From NCBI RefSeq assembly GCF_001553345.1, contig NZ_KQ960768.1, positions 128,459-192,458 on the forward strand: a stretch of 64,000 nt of DNA. Direction: 5' to 3'. Positions within the stretch are counted from its first letter, which is position 1, and every line of letters begins with the position of its first letter. Below are positions 47,294-56,757 of this stretch, in pieces. A model generated the notes under the pieces. The model did no database searches. It was not told where the DNA came from and was given only the letters and a program-made list of their open reading frames with translations. The stretch is from Veillonella sp. DNF00869 (GTDB lineage: Bacteria > Bacillota > Negativicutes > Veillonellales > Veillonellaceae). A program made the position numbers and the translations under genes.

Positions 47294-48157
47294 TCACAAC
47301 TTATGTACTTTATTAAGTTTCACTAACTTTATAGAACCATATAATTGTCGTAAATTTTGATCAATAACAATCCATACACCATTTGACTCATGTAATCTGA
47401 AAACAGCATCTATCTCTTGCTTTTTTAGATTCATCTCCATACGCCTTAGGACTCTTATAATATCGTTATATTTTAGAACATCTGCAGTAGACTCCCCACT
47501 ACATACCAAGCCTAGTGCATTCTTTACATGAACAAGCAGCGTTCTCCGTGTTTTTTTATCATATACTTCTTCGAATAAAGTTATATGACTTTTTCGTAAT
47601 TTTCTTTTCTGTACTTCAGTAACGGATATATTTAATTTCGCACCTTTTATTATCCCTAACATTTCAGGCCATGTATCATATATTCTTTGCAACAATTCAT
47701 TCCTAGTCCATGGAGAGGGTTTATGGTCGTATACACCTAATACTTTAATCTCTGTTTCTGTATTGATTAAAAACAATAATTCTCCAGTCCGTTCAATAAA
47801 TCTAGAATCTTTCTTATCTTTCCGTTTACCTAAATGTATATGCAATATATTCCAATCATTAAACATTAAATCTCCAGGATTATTTAAGTTAATACTTTGT
47901 TTAGATAAATAAGGAATTATATTTCCACCATCAGCTAGATACTCCAATATATGATAGACTCGTTTTTTATATTCTTTAGGTATTCTAATTCCCTTTGCAA
48001 AAGAAACTTTCTTTTTATTTCCTAATCCTATCTTCCTATTAAAGCTTAAAATTCTAATACAAGTACTATCGCTATCCAAATCAGAAAATATAAGTCCTTG
48101 TTTACGAGCATGCTTAAGGAGGATTTCTTTAAAATCTCTAATTAAATCCATAGCCAC
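47294..48157 (-). CDS. Protein of unknown function in the accessory island
   Basis: I do not recognise this 287-residue basic protein; it has no signal peptide or membrane helix. A central region NDWNILHIHLGKRKDKKD (about 99-116) followed by SRFIERTGELLFLI has spaced His and charged residues that could be catalytic, as in RNase- or HNH-like proteins, but this is a guess. The first codon may be GTG (48157) or the ATG at 48151. It follows the next gene by 55 bases, so the two are probably one transcript. AT-rich codon use matches the neighbouring defence genes. Confidence 0.6.
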   Translation of the reverse strand: MAMDLIRDFKEILLKHARKQGLIFSDLDSDSTCIRILSFNRKIGLGNKKKVSFAKGIRIPKEYKKRVYHILEYLADGGNIIPYLSKQSINLNNPGDLMFNDWNILHIHLGKRKDKKDSRFIERTGELLFLINTETEIKVLGVYDHKPSPWTRNELLQRIYDTWPEMLGIIKGAKLNISVTEVQKRKLRKSHITLFEEVYDKKTRRTLLVHVKNALGLVCSGESTADVLKYNDIIRVLRRMEMNLKKQEIDAVFRLHESNGVWIVIDQNLRQLYGSIKLVKLNKVHKL

Positions 48158-48212
48158 AACTTTCTATTCTTAACCTTATAGTCAAAAATTTTTATAATGT
48201 AGGATAATTCAA

Positions 48213-49067
48213 TCATACATTATTTTCAAGCCATTTTTTCAATACCTCATAATTTAAATTATAACCTAAAGGATTAGATATTTGAAAATTACAAACATCC
48301 TCTACTTTATATAACTCAAATTCTAGTACTTCTTCTTTGAATTCCGCTTTAAATGCCTCAGTTAATCGTTCTTTTATTTCTTGATAAGTTCCAGTACCAA
48401 TGCCTCTTTCCCACTTTCCATCACTAAAGTATCTTTCACTCATTGATCCAGACTTTGTTATAAACACTGTTTGTACACTTCCTTCCGATTTAATGAGTAA
48501 AATAAAATTAACAATATCCCTTAAAATAACATCCCCATAGCAGATTTTATACCACTCTATTGAATCTAACCTATCTATGACATTTCTTGGATTTCTTTTT
48601 AAGTTCTTTAAAAATTTATAATTTTGACCCCAGAATTTAATTCTACCTTTCAATCCCGATGTAGAAAATGTACATATGGAATTCCCATCAACAAGCTTTA
48701 TAAATACTAAATAGTTTTCATTTAGTAAGACCTTATAATCAATAAGGCAATTCGATACCGGATCCATCTCTATTTGAAAACTGCGACGAGATTCCACTAG
48801 CAAAGGAACATCATATTTCTTAATCAACAACTTCTTTTCGTTATTAAAAATCAGGTATACCTCTCTAATACTAATAGAAGATAACGAAGTATTATATAAT
48901 TGCAGTATAAAATATTCCCCTAAAAACTGTTGCCGTTTATATTGAACGAATAACCCTCTAATCGATGCAGATCCTAGTTGTAAAAATGTAGTATAAATCG
49001 TAATGCATAGAATACATATATTTGTTATGATCTGTAATACAATATTTATATCATTTAAAATCTCCAT
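48213..49067 (-). CDS. Membrane-anchored protein of unknown function
   Basis: A 284-residue protein with one N-terminal membrane helix (about residues 8-30, IVLQIITNICILCITIYTTFLQL) and a soluble part of mixed structure. I find no known domain. GGAGAGATCGC precedes the ATG. It leads the two-gene unit with 47294-48157 in the accessory island. A helix-anchored protein paired with a soluble partner is a layout seen in some defence modules, but no function can be claimed. Confidence 0.6.
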   Translation of the reverse strand: MEILNDINIVLQIITNICILCITIYTTFLQLGSASIRGLFVQYKRQQFLGEYFILQLYNTSLSSISIREVYLIFNNEKKLLIKKYDVPLLVESRRSFQIEMDPVSNCLIDYKVLLNENYLVFIKLVDGNSICTFSTSGLKGRIKFWGQNYKFLKNLKRNPRNVIDRLDSIEWYKICYGDVILRDIVNFILLIKSEGSVQTVFITKSGSMSERYFSDGKWERGIGTGTYQEIKERLTEAFKAEFKEEVLEFELYKVEDVCNFQISNPLGYNLNYEVLKKWLENNV

Positions 49068-49154
49068 GCGATCTCTCCAATCTGTTATACGCCCTATATT
49101 CCTTGTATCCTGATAAATATAAATCTATATTTATTATACAATAATAGTATTAGC

Positions 49155-49190
49155 ATATAAAAACAGAGCGATTACTCGCTCTGTTTTCTT
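49155..49190 (-). terminator. Terminator after the phosphoethanolamine transferase gene
   Basis: Eleven-base stem AAACAGAGCGA/TCGCTCTGTTT (49161-49171 with 49176-49186), loop TTAC, T-rich on the minus strand. It lies 25 bases after the stop at 49215. Confidence 0.85.
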
Positions 49191-49214
49191 TAAATTATCT
49201 TTCATGCATATGAT

Positions 49215-51045
49215 CTATTTTTTAAACACTGGATCATCCTTAATGCGATATTTATTATGTACAGTCATCGCATTATCAAGGTTTATCTTGTACTTATCAC
49301 TAGATATATCAAACTCAGGATTATAATCCAATGGATGCGCCCCTAGTAATGATGATATTAACTCAAACATTAGGTCGTTGGTGAATACTTTGTCTTTATT
49401 ATTCACTAAATTTTCATATATTTTAGGTGATGACGCTTTAAATGAGTCAGATAAATACAACCATATTGGTATATGCACCATTTCATAATAAAATGGATTG
49501 TCTGTATGACCATATTCTAGATTTTCTCCATGATCCGACATATATACCATTGCATTCAAATTAAGATGTTCGTTCCCATAATTGTATATATTTTCCAACA
49601 ATGTATCTGTATACTCTAGCGTTCTCATATATTCACCATCTTTTGTGTGTGGGTATTTATCTGGTTGGAAATCCGCTGGAACTCTATCTGTATATCGATC
49701 ATGACTACCTAAAATATGAATTACAATAAAATTATTATCACTTATATCGATTTCCGAAAGTTTTTGATACACTTCATCATCATATCCATTTAGCCAATAT
49801 GTATAATCAGCTCTGTTTCCAATGGTTGTAGCAATAGAATCATACATTCCATCATTACTTTGTGTTGAAATCCAAAATGTTCTATAATGTGCTTTTTTTG
49901 CTAATCCAACCAAGGTAATTGCTTTAGATAATTCTATTTCATTATATTGATTTGACTGTGTTAATGCTTTAGACAAAGACATATTAGTATTTGGATAATT
50001 AGAATATGCTAAATTTAAAAATATAAAATTCAAATTGTTTTTTTGTTCTAGCTCCCATGGAGTAGTATTATACTTCATATTAGTATTGAAAGATGACATA
50101 TAGTCTCTATTTGCGCTTTCTCCAACAACTAAAATTATTGTCCCCTTTAAGGACCCAACATTATCTTTTAAAGTAATATTATCATCATTTTTATCAATAT
50201 TTTTTGATAGCTCAGTAAAACTATTGAGAATGCTGGAATTCCTGGTTAAATGTATATATTGATCAAAGGGAAACATTTTTCCAACTACACTTAAGAGACC
50301 TATGAAACTACATAAAAAAAGTATATTTATATAAAACGATACTTTACGAGAATACTCAACTTTCTCAATTCTAGATAGTGATAGATATGAAATAAATGGT
50401 AGTAATATTACTATGCTTAATATTAAGAAACTAATTAATGGAGATATCATAATTGATAAAATATATCCTAAAGCCTCTTTATATGTCGTCGAAAGAATTG
50501 ACAGGAACGCCACATCAGAGACAATAGCATGATATTTTATATAGTAAACTACAAATGCACCAATAAAAAATAACATGGATATAAGAACGATATAATTTAT
50601 CCATTTAATAATAGAACAAATTAGCTTATTTAATTTAACTTCTGAAATTACATACCTACTAAGTAATACAAAAAAACCTAATACAATACAAAATCGATAA
50701 TATCTAATATACTTTTGTATTTCTCCTAGGTAATTTTTATCATCATATTGCATCGTTAGAAAAATATAGGTGATAGAAATCGCTATTAATACTGCCGGAA
50801 AAAAAGCCTTTATCAGATTTGTCCTAAATCTAGAAGGATCTTGTATTCGCAGAAAAAACAGTGTCCCCCCCCCCGAAGACAAACGAAGGGATAATGCCCT
50901 TTATGTACATATGCGCAGGAATCTGAAATTGTTGCATCATTACGCCTACAAAAAAAATCTCAAGTAATAAAATAAGCATAATACAGCCAAAACTCTTTAT
51001 TAAGTTTTCTTTTAAATCCACTTCTAAATTAAATTTCTTATCCAT
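49215..51045 (-). CDS. Phosphoethanolamine transferase, frameshifted at a G10 tract (phase-variable)
   Basis: Two frames make one EptA/CptA-type enzyme. The start is the ATG at 51045 after AGGGAGAA (MDKKFNLEVDLKENL, then the first membrane helix). At the G10 run (50865-50874) the frame shifts: as written translation stops after 71 residues, while nine G would join it to the downstream frame and give about 609 residues. The downstream part has four more membrane helices and a sulfatase-fold domain: ILVVGESANRDYMS (metal/active Glu), NTNMSLSKAL (candidate nucleophile region) and MSDHGENLEYGH. Such enzymes add phosphoethanolamine to lipid A or core sugars in the periplasm. The downstream frame alone begins only with TTG and lacks a ribosome site. 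Confidence 0.85.
50865..50874 (-). repeat. G10 homopolymer at the frameshift
   Basis: Ten G on the coding strand (C10 on the plus strand), 57 codons into the transferase gene. Nine G restores the full frame (VFGGGTLFFL); ten stops it at TAG 17 codons later. Runs of this length are classic slipped-strand mispairing sites. Confidence 0.85.
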
Positions 51046-51137
51046 TAGTATATTCTCCCTATATATACAAAACCTTGAAGATGATTTATATTGGAAGTAG
51101 TTATAAAAATAATCTGCTATCCATTGCTACATCTATT

Positions 51138-51926
51138 CTACCAATATCTCTCCATTGCTTGTCCTATAAATGATGTTTTAGGGAATGGTTCATTTTTATT
51201 AATTCCATTTTGTCGCCACATTTCATTCCACAAATGCGCTGCATACGATACATCTTTTAACTCATCAATACTTATGCCATCAGGAGTCAAAAATTTGTCC
51301 CACTCCCAATATGGAATGCTATAGAAAACACTAGATTTAAGTGGAACGACTTCAAAGTGGTCCTTTTTATAAAAGTATTCATTTGTTAATCCTTTAGGTC
51401 CAGCAACTTCTCCCCACCCTATTGCATTTATTTTGAAAGGTGCTAGGCGTTTTAAAAATCGTTTTCTTTTCATTTTTACTGAATCATATGGTCTACTCTC
51501 TAAAGGATGCAATGCATTATAGAGCATTTGTTTTGCTAAAGAATGTCCGCCTTCTTCAAAACCCAAAACTGTAGGCGTTAATAATATACCTTCATTTTCC
51601 CAACCTATTACAACATCTTCTCTAAAATCAAAAGGTTTCAAACAAATAACGTCTGTATCTACATAGTATCCACCCTTTTCATACATAAGTTTCCACCTAA
51701 ATAAATCTGCAAAGGCAGCATAACTCCCTTTATGTTTAAATACTTCGTTCTTAGGGATAATACAATTCGCATCACATAACTCTACATCTTGTGGTACCCC
51801 CTTCAATAAATTGTATACATATAATTTTACATGCATACAATTTTCTATAAACGACTTCATACACAAAGCTTCTATTGGGCTGATACTATCTCCAATCCAC
51901 ACCATATTAACAATATTATTCTTCAT
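51138..51926 (-). CDS. Family 32-type glycosyltransferase
   Basis: A 262-residue GT32-like (OCH1-type) sugar transferase. N-terminal NMVWIGDSISPIEALCMKSF and the DxD region YAAFADLFRWKLMYEKGGYYVDTDVICLKPF (about 69-99) with YVDTDV for nucleotide-sugar/metal binding are typical. It would add a sugar to LPS or capsule in the cytoplasm. GAGGAG precedes the ATG. It is one of five transferase genes in a row on the minus strand. Confidence 0.87.
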   Translation of the reverse strand: MKNNIVNMVWIGDSISPIEALCMKSFIENCMHVKLYVYNLLKGVPQDVELCDANCIIPKNEVFKHKGSYAAFADLFRWKLMYEKGGYYVDTDVICLKPFDFREDVVIGWENEGILLTPTVLGFEEGGHSLAKQMLYNALHPLESRPYDSVKMKRKRFLKRLAPFKINAIGWGEVAGPKGLTNEYFYKKDHFEVVPLKSSVFYSIPYWEWDKFLTPDGISIDELKDVSYAAHLWNEMWRQNGINKNEPFPKTSFIGQAMERYW

Positions 51927-51973
51927 TACAATCTCCTCAAGAGTATTTACGATTATCTATTTTCTGCTTTACA

Positions 51974-52741
51974 TTAATACTCCAAACTCTCAAATGGTTT
52001 ATATAAAACTTTTGATAATCGTTTTAATTGTGCTTGTACTTTTTGCTTACACGGTAATTCTGTATATAACTCTTTATAAGCTTTATTTTTTAATGCAGTC
52101 CGATTATATACCTCATGTCGTTCCGCTTTAATATTAGAGACTTGTGCTTCATCTTGTATTACTAGATCTTCATTTAAGCAAAATAAATCTAATGCTCCTA
52201 GCCAATAGTAAAATTTGAATGCATCTATTTCAAAACGTATAGGGCTTTGTACCTTTAAAATACTTTCAGCTCCTGCTCTATTAATAATATATCCATGTGT
52301 ACAAAAAAGGTTTCTAGCAGAATATATAAAAAGATTATCTTTAACGTTATGCAGTTTTTTATGATGATAAATACTCTTTTGCAACACTACAACAGCTGGT
52401 CTTGTCATATGGTTGACTATGCCCATAATCTTTTTAATAGTTTCTATAGTACACTCATCTGAAAATTTAATATCATCCTCAAATATAGCTATCGAGTTTT
52501 CATTTGTTCGTAAAAACTCTTCATATACTTTCTTATGACTTAAGGCACAACCTACTTCACCTTTTGATAAAAATGTGTTTGCTATCGTATGCGCATACAC
52601 TTCTTTATCATTCATTCTTGTGGCCATAATGGCATCTGTGAAATTAGGCTCTTCAATCCCAATCTTGTAAAACTCATTATACACTAACTTTCGACGTTTC
52701 TTATTATCCCTATCGGATATAACTGTGTAGTTTATCATCAT
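51974..52741 (-). CDS. Family 25-type LPS glycosyltransferase
   Basis: A 255-residue GT25-like protein, the family that builds lipooligosaccharide outer cores. Signatures: NTFLSKGEVGCALSHKKVYEEFL (about 55-77), SIAIFEDDIKF (about 83-93) with the acidic metal site, and a late CTHGYIINRAGAESIL. The acceptor is unknown. Only a weak ribosome site precedes the ATG. Confidence 0.87.
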   Translation of the reverse strand: MMINYTVISDRDNKKRRKLVYNEFYKIGIEEPNFTDAIMATRMNDKEVYAHTIANTFLSKGEVGCALSHKKVYEEFLRTNENSIAIFEDDIKFSDECTIETIKKIMGIVNHMTRPAVVVLQKSIYHHKKLHNVKDNLFIYSARNLFCTHGYIINRAGAESILKVQSPIRFEIDAFKFYYWLGALDLFCLNEDLVIQDEAQVSNIKAERHEVYNRTALKNKAYKELYTELPCKQKVQAQLKRLSKVLYKPFESLEY

Positions 52742-52777
52742 TCTTTCACATTTTGTTTACACTACTTTTCAATAGAA

Positions 52778-53902
52778 TTATCCTTCTAAAATTTGCTGAA
52801 TCAAGTGTTTTCCACTATATTTTTGATTTGCAGCTATTAATCCTTCACTAAAAGCTTCTGGATAATTATGAATAGCATGTACAAACTCCTCCAACCCTTT
52901 CACAATTGTGTCTTTAGATGTCAAATCTAACGTATGTCCAATATGATAGTTTTCTAACACTTCAGGGTTAATTTCTTCCGACACTAAGACTGGTTTATTA
53001 AATCCTATAGCTGTAAATAAAATGGCACTGCATTGATATCGATATCGTTCTGCTCCATATGGTAATAACAAGGCATCTACATTAATCAATTGATCGTCCC
53101 ATTCTTTACCTATTAAATTTTTATGTAAGAACCGAATATTGTCATATGCACTGTATTCTTTCATCATAGATTCAAATAGTTCTGCATCTGTAGGTGTAAC
53201 TGTTGCCCCCTGTACTAGTAAATTAACTGGACAATCAAATTTCGCCTCTATAAAGGCATCTAAAAACTGATTTAATTGTTTTTCTTTTCTAAACTGTCCA
53301 AAAAAACCTATTGTTAATAGCTCATTACTACTAGTTCTTACTACGCCTTCTTTTGGAGTATACACTGGAGGGACTACAGATGAAATATTTTTCTTATTCC
53401 CATCATTATATTCATCTCTAAATGTCAAAACTTTTAAATGAATATTTTCGTAGGGCTCACACTGTTTAGCTTGTAGTTCAAATCGTGATCGCTCTTTTTC
53501 CATAATTCCATGAAATAGCATAATAATAGGAACAGGAGAGTGTTTCAATTGAGTACGAATAATAGACCTAGCAAATCTAAAGCTCGCCGTAGGGATAATT
53601 AAAGCATCACATTTGCCATCTAGTATTTTTTTATAGGCAGAATTAAACCAAGCTTTTCGTCTTTTCTCTCGAAGCAAGGACAGCCACATACGTTTCCAAC
53701 GACTGACTCCTGCGTAGGAAATCGCTTCACCGCCCTCTAGATATTCTACATCTACTCCATAATCAACTTTAAATGGAAAGTTTTCTGGAACAAAAAACAC
53801 TGGTTCATGACCTTGCTTTTTTAACTCCTCAACTAAAATTCTATCAAATTCTACTTCATGCCCTGCCGGCATAACTATACTCTCTAATATAGCTACTCTC
53901 AT
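52778..53902 (-). CDS. Glycosyltransferase (GT4/GT-B type)
   Basis: A 374-residue GT-B protein. The C-terminal half has ELLTIGFFGQFRKEKQLNQFLDAF (about 195-218) and a region with DALLLPYGAERYRYQCSAILFTAIGFNKPVLVSEE (about 276-310) matching the nucleotide-sugar site of family 4, with Glu/Gln changes around the usual EGFGL. GGAGAC precedes the ATG. It probably acts on the LPS or capsule built by its neighbours. Confidence 0.8.
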   Translation of the reverse strand: MRVAILESIVMPAGHEVEFDRILVEELKKQGHEPVFFVPENFPFKVDYGVDVEYLEGGEAISYAGVSRWKRMWLSLLREKRRKAWFNSAYKKILDGKCDALIIPTASFRFARSIIRTQLKHSPVPIIMLFHGIMEKERSRFELQAKQCEPYENIHLKVLTFRDEYNDGNKKNISSVVPPVYTPKEGVVRTSSNELLTIGFFGQFRKEKQLNQFLDAFIEAKFDCPVNLLVQGATVTPTDAELFESMMKEYSAYDNIRFLHKNLIGKEWDDQLINVDALLLPYGAERYRYQCSAILFTAIGFNKPVLVSEEINPEVLENYHIGHTLDLTSKDTIVKGLEEFVHAIHNYPEAFSEGLIAANQKYSGKHLIQQILEG

Positions 53903-53928
53903 TGGTGTCTCCAGTATTTTATATCTTC

Positions 53929-54681
53929 TTACAACTTACCATTAGATTTCAGTAAATAATATAATTTTACATATTTTGTCATCGTATAAAAGTAATGATT
54001 AATAGATAAAATAAATCCTATTTTTCCATCTAAAAATCCACGATCCAATATATACATTTTAAAGAATGCCCACATTGGTCGTAACATAATATCTCTTACA
54101 AAAGAGCACGATTTTCCTTCATCTTTATAACGATTAGCCGCCAATGTTGTATAGCTATTAAATTTATTAAAATATTGTTGCCAATTGTCATACGTATAAT
54201 GATATAAAGCCCCTTGTAGCTTTTCTTCAGAATAAGGGCTACTTATTTTTTCGTGCACATATCCAATAATCGTAATTCCGTCTTTTGGTAATAGCCGAAG
54301 AACTCTATCAGGTCTCAATACGCCATGCGTAGCCTTATTATGATGAAACACATTGTGCCGTTCTAAGAGATATGCTCGTTTTTCTTCCTTCACGACTTTC
54401 GTAATAGATGTATTTAGTTTCTCTGAAATACGTTCATCTGCATCTATAAATAGTATCCATTCATATTGAGCTTGTTCAATAGCAAATAATCTTTGTTGAG
54501 CCCAATTATTCTGTAAAGGATGGGAAATAACTTTAGCTCCCAAGCTTTCAGCTAATGATACTGTCTCATCTGTACTTTCATCATCAATGACTAATATTTC
54601 ATCAGCACATTGAATACTAGTAATACAATCGGCTATATTTCTTGCTTCATTTTTTGTCAAAATAATAGCTGTTACACTCAT
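53929..54681 (-). CDS. WaaE/KdtX-type family 2 glycosyltransferase
   Basis: A 250-residue GT2 enzyme: SVTAIILTKNEARNIADCITSI at the start, DEILVIDDESTDETV (about 27-41) and WILFIDADERIS (about 75-86) with the DxD. The layout and the C-terminal membrane-near region are like WaaE/KdtX, which add a glucose to the inner core heptose. It is placed between a GT4 and another GT2 gene. Confidence 0.87.
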   Translation of the reverse strand: MSVTAIILTKNEARNIADCITSIQCADEILVIDDESTDETVSLAESLGAKVISHPLQNNWAQQRLFAIEQAQYEWILFIDADERISEKLNTSITKVVKEEKRAYLLERHNVFHHNKATHGVLRPDRVLRLLPKDGITIIGYVHEKISSPYSEEKLQGALYHYTYDNWQQYFNKFNSYTTLAANRYKDEGKSCSFVRDIMLRPMWAFFKMYILDRGFLDGKIGFILSINHYFYTMTKYVKLYYLLKSNGKL

Positions 54682-54732
54682 ATGTATTTCCTTTACCTAT
54701 CCCAAATCTAATCGTCTTTTTTAGTAGTAAAC

Positions 54733-55710
54733 TTACTTAATCCCTTTACTCCATTTAGAAAGTTTAGAAAACAACTTGAACACACTAAGACAGTTGTTAT
54801 ACAACCACCATAATATGCGTTCTTTTTTTCTAATCGTATTCCATGCTACTGTGTCTAGCATGGCTTCCGCTAACCATTGTTTAGTATCTTTATATTCTTG
54901 TTCATACTCTGCAATCATATCCGTATTAGAATAAAACACCGTTAATAAAGAGATAGCATTTTTTATAATTTCACCATGTATATAATGTAATTCATCATGA
55001 TAGCCATGCTGCTTAGCAAAGAAAATTTTTTCATGATTTAAATACAAGCTATCATATTTTGGTTTCACTCTAAATGACCGTTGTGTAATAGAGTTTTCTC
55101 GTTTTATGTAATGATAAAATTGATAATCCAACCATCCCACTTTTTTACACTCATTAAAGATTTTATATAAAGTGCCCAAATCTTCAAAGACTCTACCTTC
55201 TGGGAAATGAACTTTTTCCAATAGATTTTTTTTGTAAATTTTGCCCCACGCACTAACATTTTCATCCCGTAATCCCATAGAAACCGCCGTATGATGGTCA
55301 TACAACTTTAGCATCCCACTTCCAATAGATTCTATTGTTTCTTTACGTGTACTACTACAAGATATAATATCTAAATTATGTTCTTCTATATACGAAATCA
55401 TAGTTGCAATCATATTGGGATGAATAAAATCATCACTATCGATAAATGTCACTAGATCTGCATAAGCATGTTCAACGCCTACATTTCTTGCCTTACTAAG
55501 TCCACCATTTTCCTGACTAATAATCCGAATTCTCTTATCTTTTTTCTGATATTCTCTACAAATATCTACTGAGGAATCAGTACCTCCATCATCTACCAAT
55601 ATAATATCTAAATTTGTATAAGTTTGAGTTAGGACTGAATCTAAACACTGCCCTATATATTTTTCTACTTGATATACTGGTATAATTACCGACAATAACG
55701 GGCTTAACAT
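54733..55710 (-). CDS. Family 2 glycosyltransferase
   Basis: A 325-residue GT2 enzyme with a typical GT-A start: LLSVIIPVYQVEKYIGQCLDSVLTQTYTNLDIILVDDGGTDSSVDI (about 5-50), and LVTFIDSDDFIHP (about 90-102) for metal binding. AWGKIYKKNLL and EDLGTLYKIF mark the acceptor-side region usual in capsule and LPS transferases. GGAGG precedes the ATG. The acceptor is unknown. Confidence 0.87.
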   Translation of the reverse strand: MLSPLLSVIIPVYQVEKYIGQCLDSVLTQTYTNLDIILVDDGGTDSSVDICREYQKKDKRIRIISQENGGLSKARNVGVEHAYADLVTFIDSDDFIHPNMIATMISYIEEHNLDIISCSSTRKETIESIGSGMLKLYDHHTAVSMGLRDENVSAWGKIYKKNLLEKVHFPEGRVFEDLGTLYKIFNECKKVGWLDYQFYHYIKRENSITQRSFRVKPKYDSLYLNHEKIFFAKQHGYHDELHYIHGEIIKNAISLLTVFYSNTDMIAEYEQEYKDTKQWLAEAMLDTVAWNTIRKKERILWWLYNNCLSVFKLFSKLSKWSKGIK

Positions 55711-55773
55711 ATTTCCTCCGTAATATCTAATATATACTATATATAGCTAATGGACTTAATTTCTAATACTATC

Positions 55774-56727
55774 CTAACTTTTTAAGGTATCCCCATACCA
55801 TTCCACAATTCCTTTTAAAGAATCTTCCATGGTATACTCCGGTTTCCATCCTAAGCTTTGTACTTTGCTACTATCAACAGCATAGCGTAAATCATGGCCT
55901 AAGCGATCATTCACATAAGTAATGAGTTCATAAGGCTTATCTAGTATACCTAGGATTTGTTTTACTAAATCGATGTTTGCAATTTCTTTGCCACCACCTA
56001 TATTATATACTTCTCCTATTACGCCTGCTTGTAAAATGGTATCAATAGCCCTACAATGGTCCACAACATGAATCCAATCTCGTACATTCAATCCATCACC
56101 ATAAACTGGCAATGGTGCCTCCTGCAAAGCGCGTTGTATCATAAGGGGAATTAATTTTTCCGGATACTGATGAGTTCCATAATTATTAGAACATCTAGAA
56201 ATAGTAATAGGTAATCCGTAGGTTTTATAATAGCTCAACACCAACAAATCTGAGGATGCTTTCGAGGTTGCATAAGGGCTACTAGGTAGTAACGGGCTTT
56301 GTTCCGTAAATGGGCTCCCTCCTTGCAAAGGTAATGTGCCATATACTTCATCAGTAGATACATGATGAAATCGTTCTATACCATGTCGTAAACAAGTATC
56401 TAATAAAATTCCTGTTCCAACAACATTCGTCTCTAAGAATACTTGTGGTCCAATAATACTTCGATCCACATGAGTTTCTGCTGCAAAATGCACTACCACA
56501 TCTGGCTTATACGTAACAAACAAAGTATCTACGAAAGAAGCATCTCGAATATTCCCTTCCACCATAGTCAACCTAGAATCTTCTAGTAAGTCTTTTATAT
56601 TATTCTTATTTCCTGCATAGGTTAACGCATCTAAGCATATAAAGAAGTCCTTTGCATAGATGTCCATCATGTATCGTAAGAAGTGGCTACCTATAAAGCC
56701 ACAGCCACCTGTTACTAAAATATTCAT
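55774..56727 (-). CDS. rfbB: dTDP-glucose 4,6-dehydratase
   Basis: A 317-residue short-chain dehydrogenase: GGCGFIGSHF (7-16) for NAD, STDEVYG (about 124-130) and YATSKASSD (about 151-159) with the Tyr-Lys pair. It makes dTDP-4-keto-6-deoxyglucose for rhamnose or related sugars of the surface polysaccharide. The other rhamnose genes (rmlA, rmlC, rmlD) are not in the window, so either they are elsewhere or another deoxysugar is made. The ribosome site AGGAG is about 12 bases from the ATG. Confidence 0.9.
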   Translation of the reverse strand: MNILVTGGCGFIGSHFLRYMMDIYAKDFFICLDALTYAGNKNNIKDLLEDSRLTMVEGNIRDASFVDTLFVTYKPDVVVHFAAETHVDRSIIGPQVFLETNVVGTGILLDTCLRHGIERFHHVSTDEVYGTLPLQGGSPFTEQSPLLPSSPYATSKASSDLLVLSYYKTYGLPITISRCSNNYGTHQYPEKLIPLMIQRALQEAPLPVYGDGLNVRDWIHVVDHCRAIDTILQAGVIGEVYNIGGGKEIANIDLVKQILGILDKPYELITYVNDRLGHDLRYAVDSSKVQSLGWKPEYTMEDSLKGIVEWYGDTLKS

Positions 56728-56757
56728 ATTCTCTATGCACTCCTATACAAAAAGAAA

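Noticed and set aside
50830..51045. Separate 71-codon membrane peptide upstream of the transferase
   Set aside because: Its frame joins the transferase exactly at the G10 run and supplies the missing first membrane helix, so it is the 5' part of the same gene.
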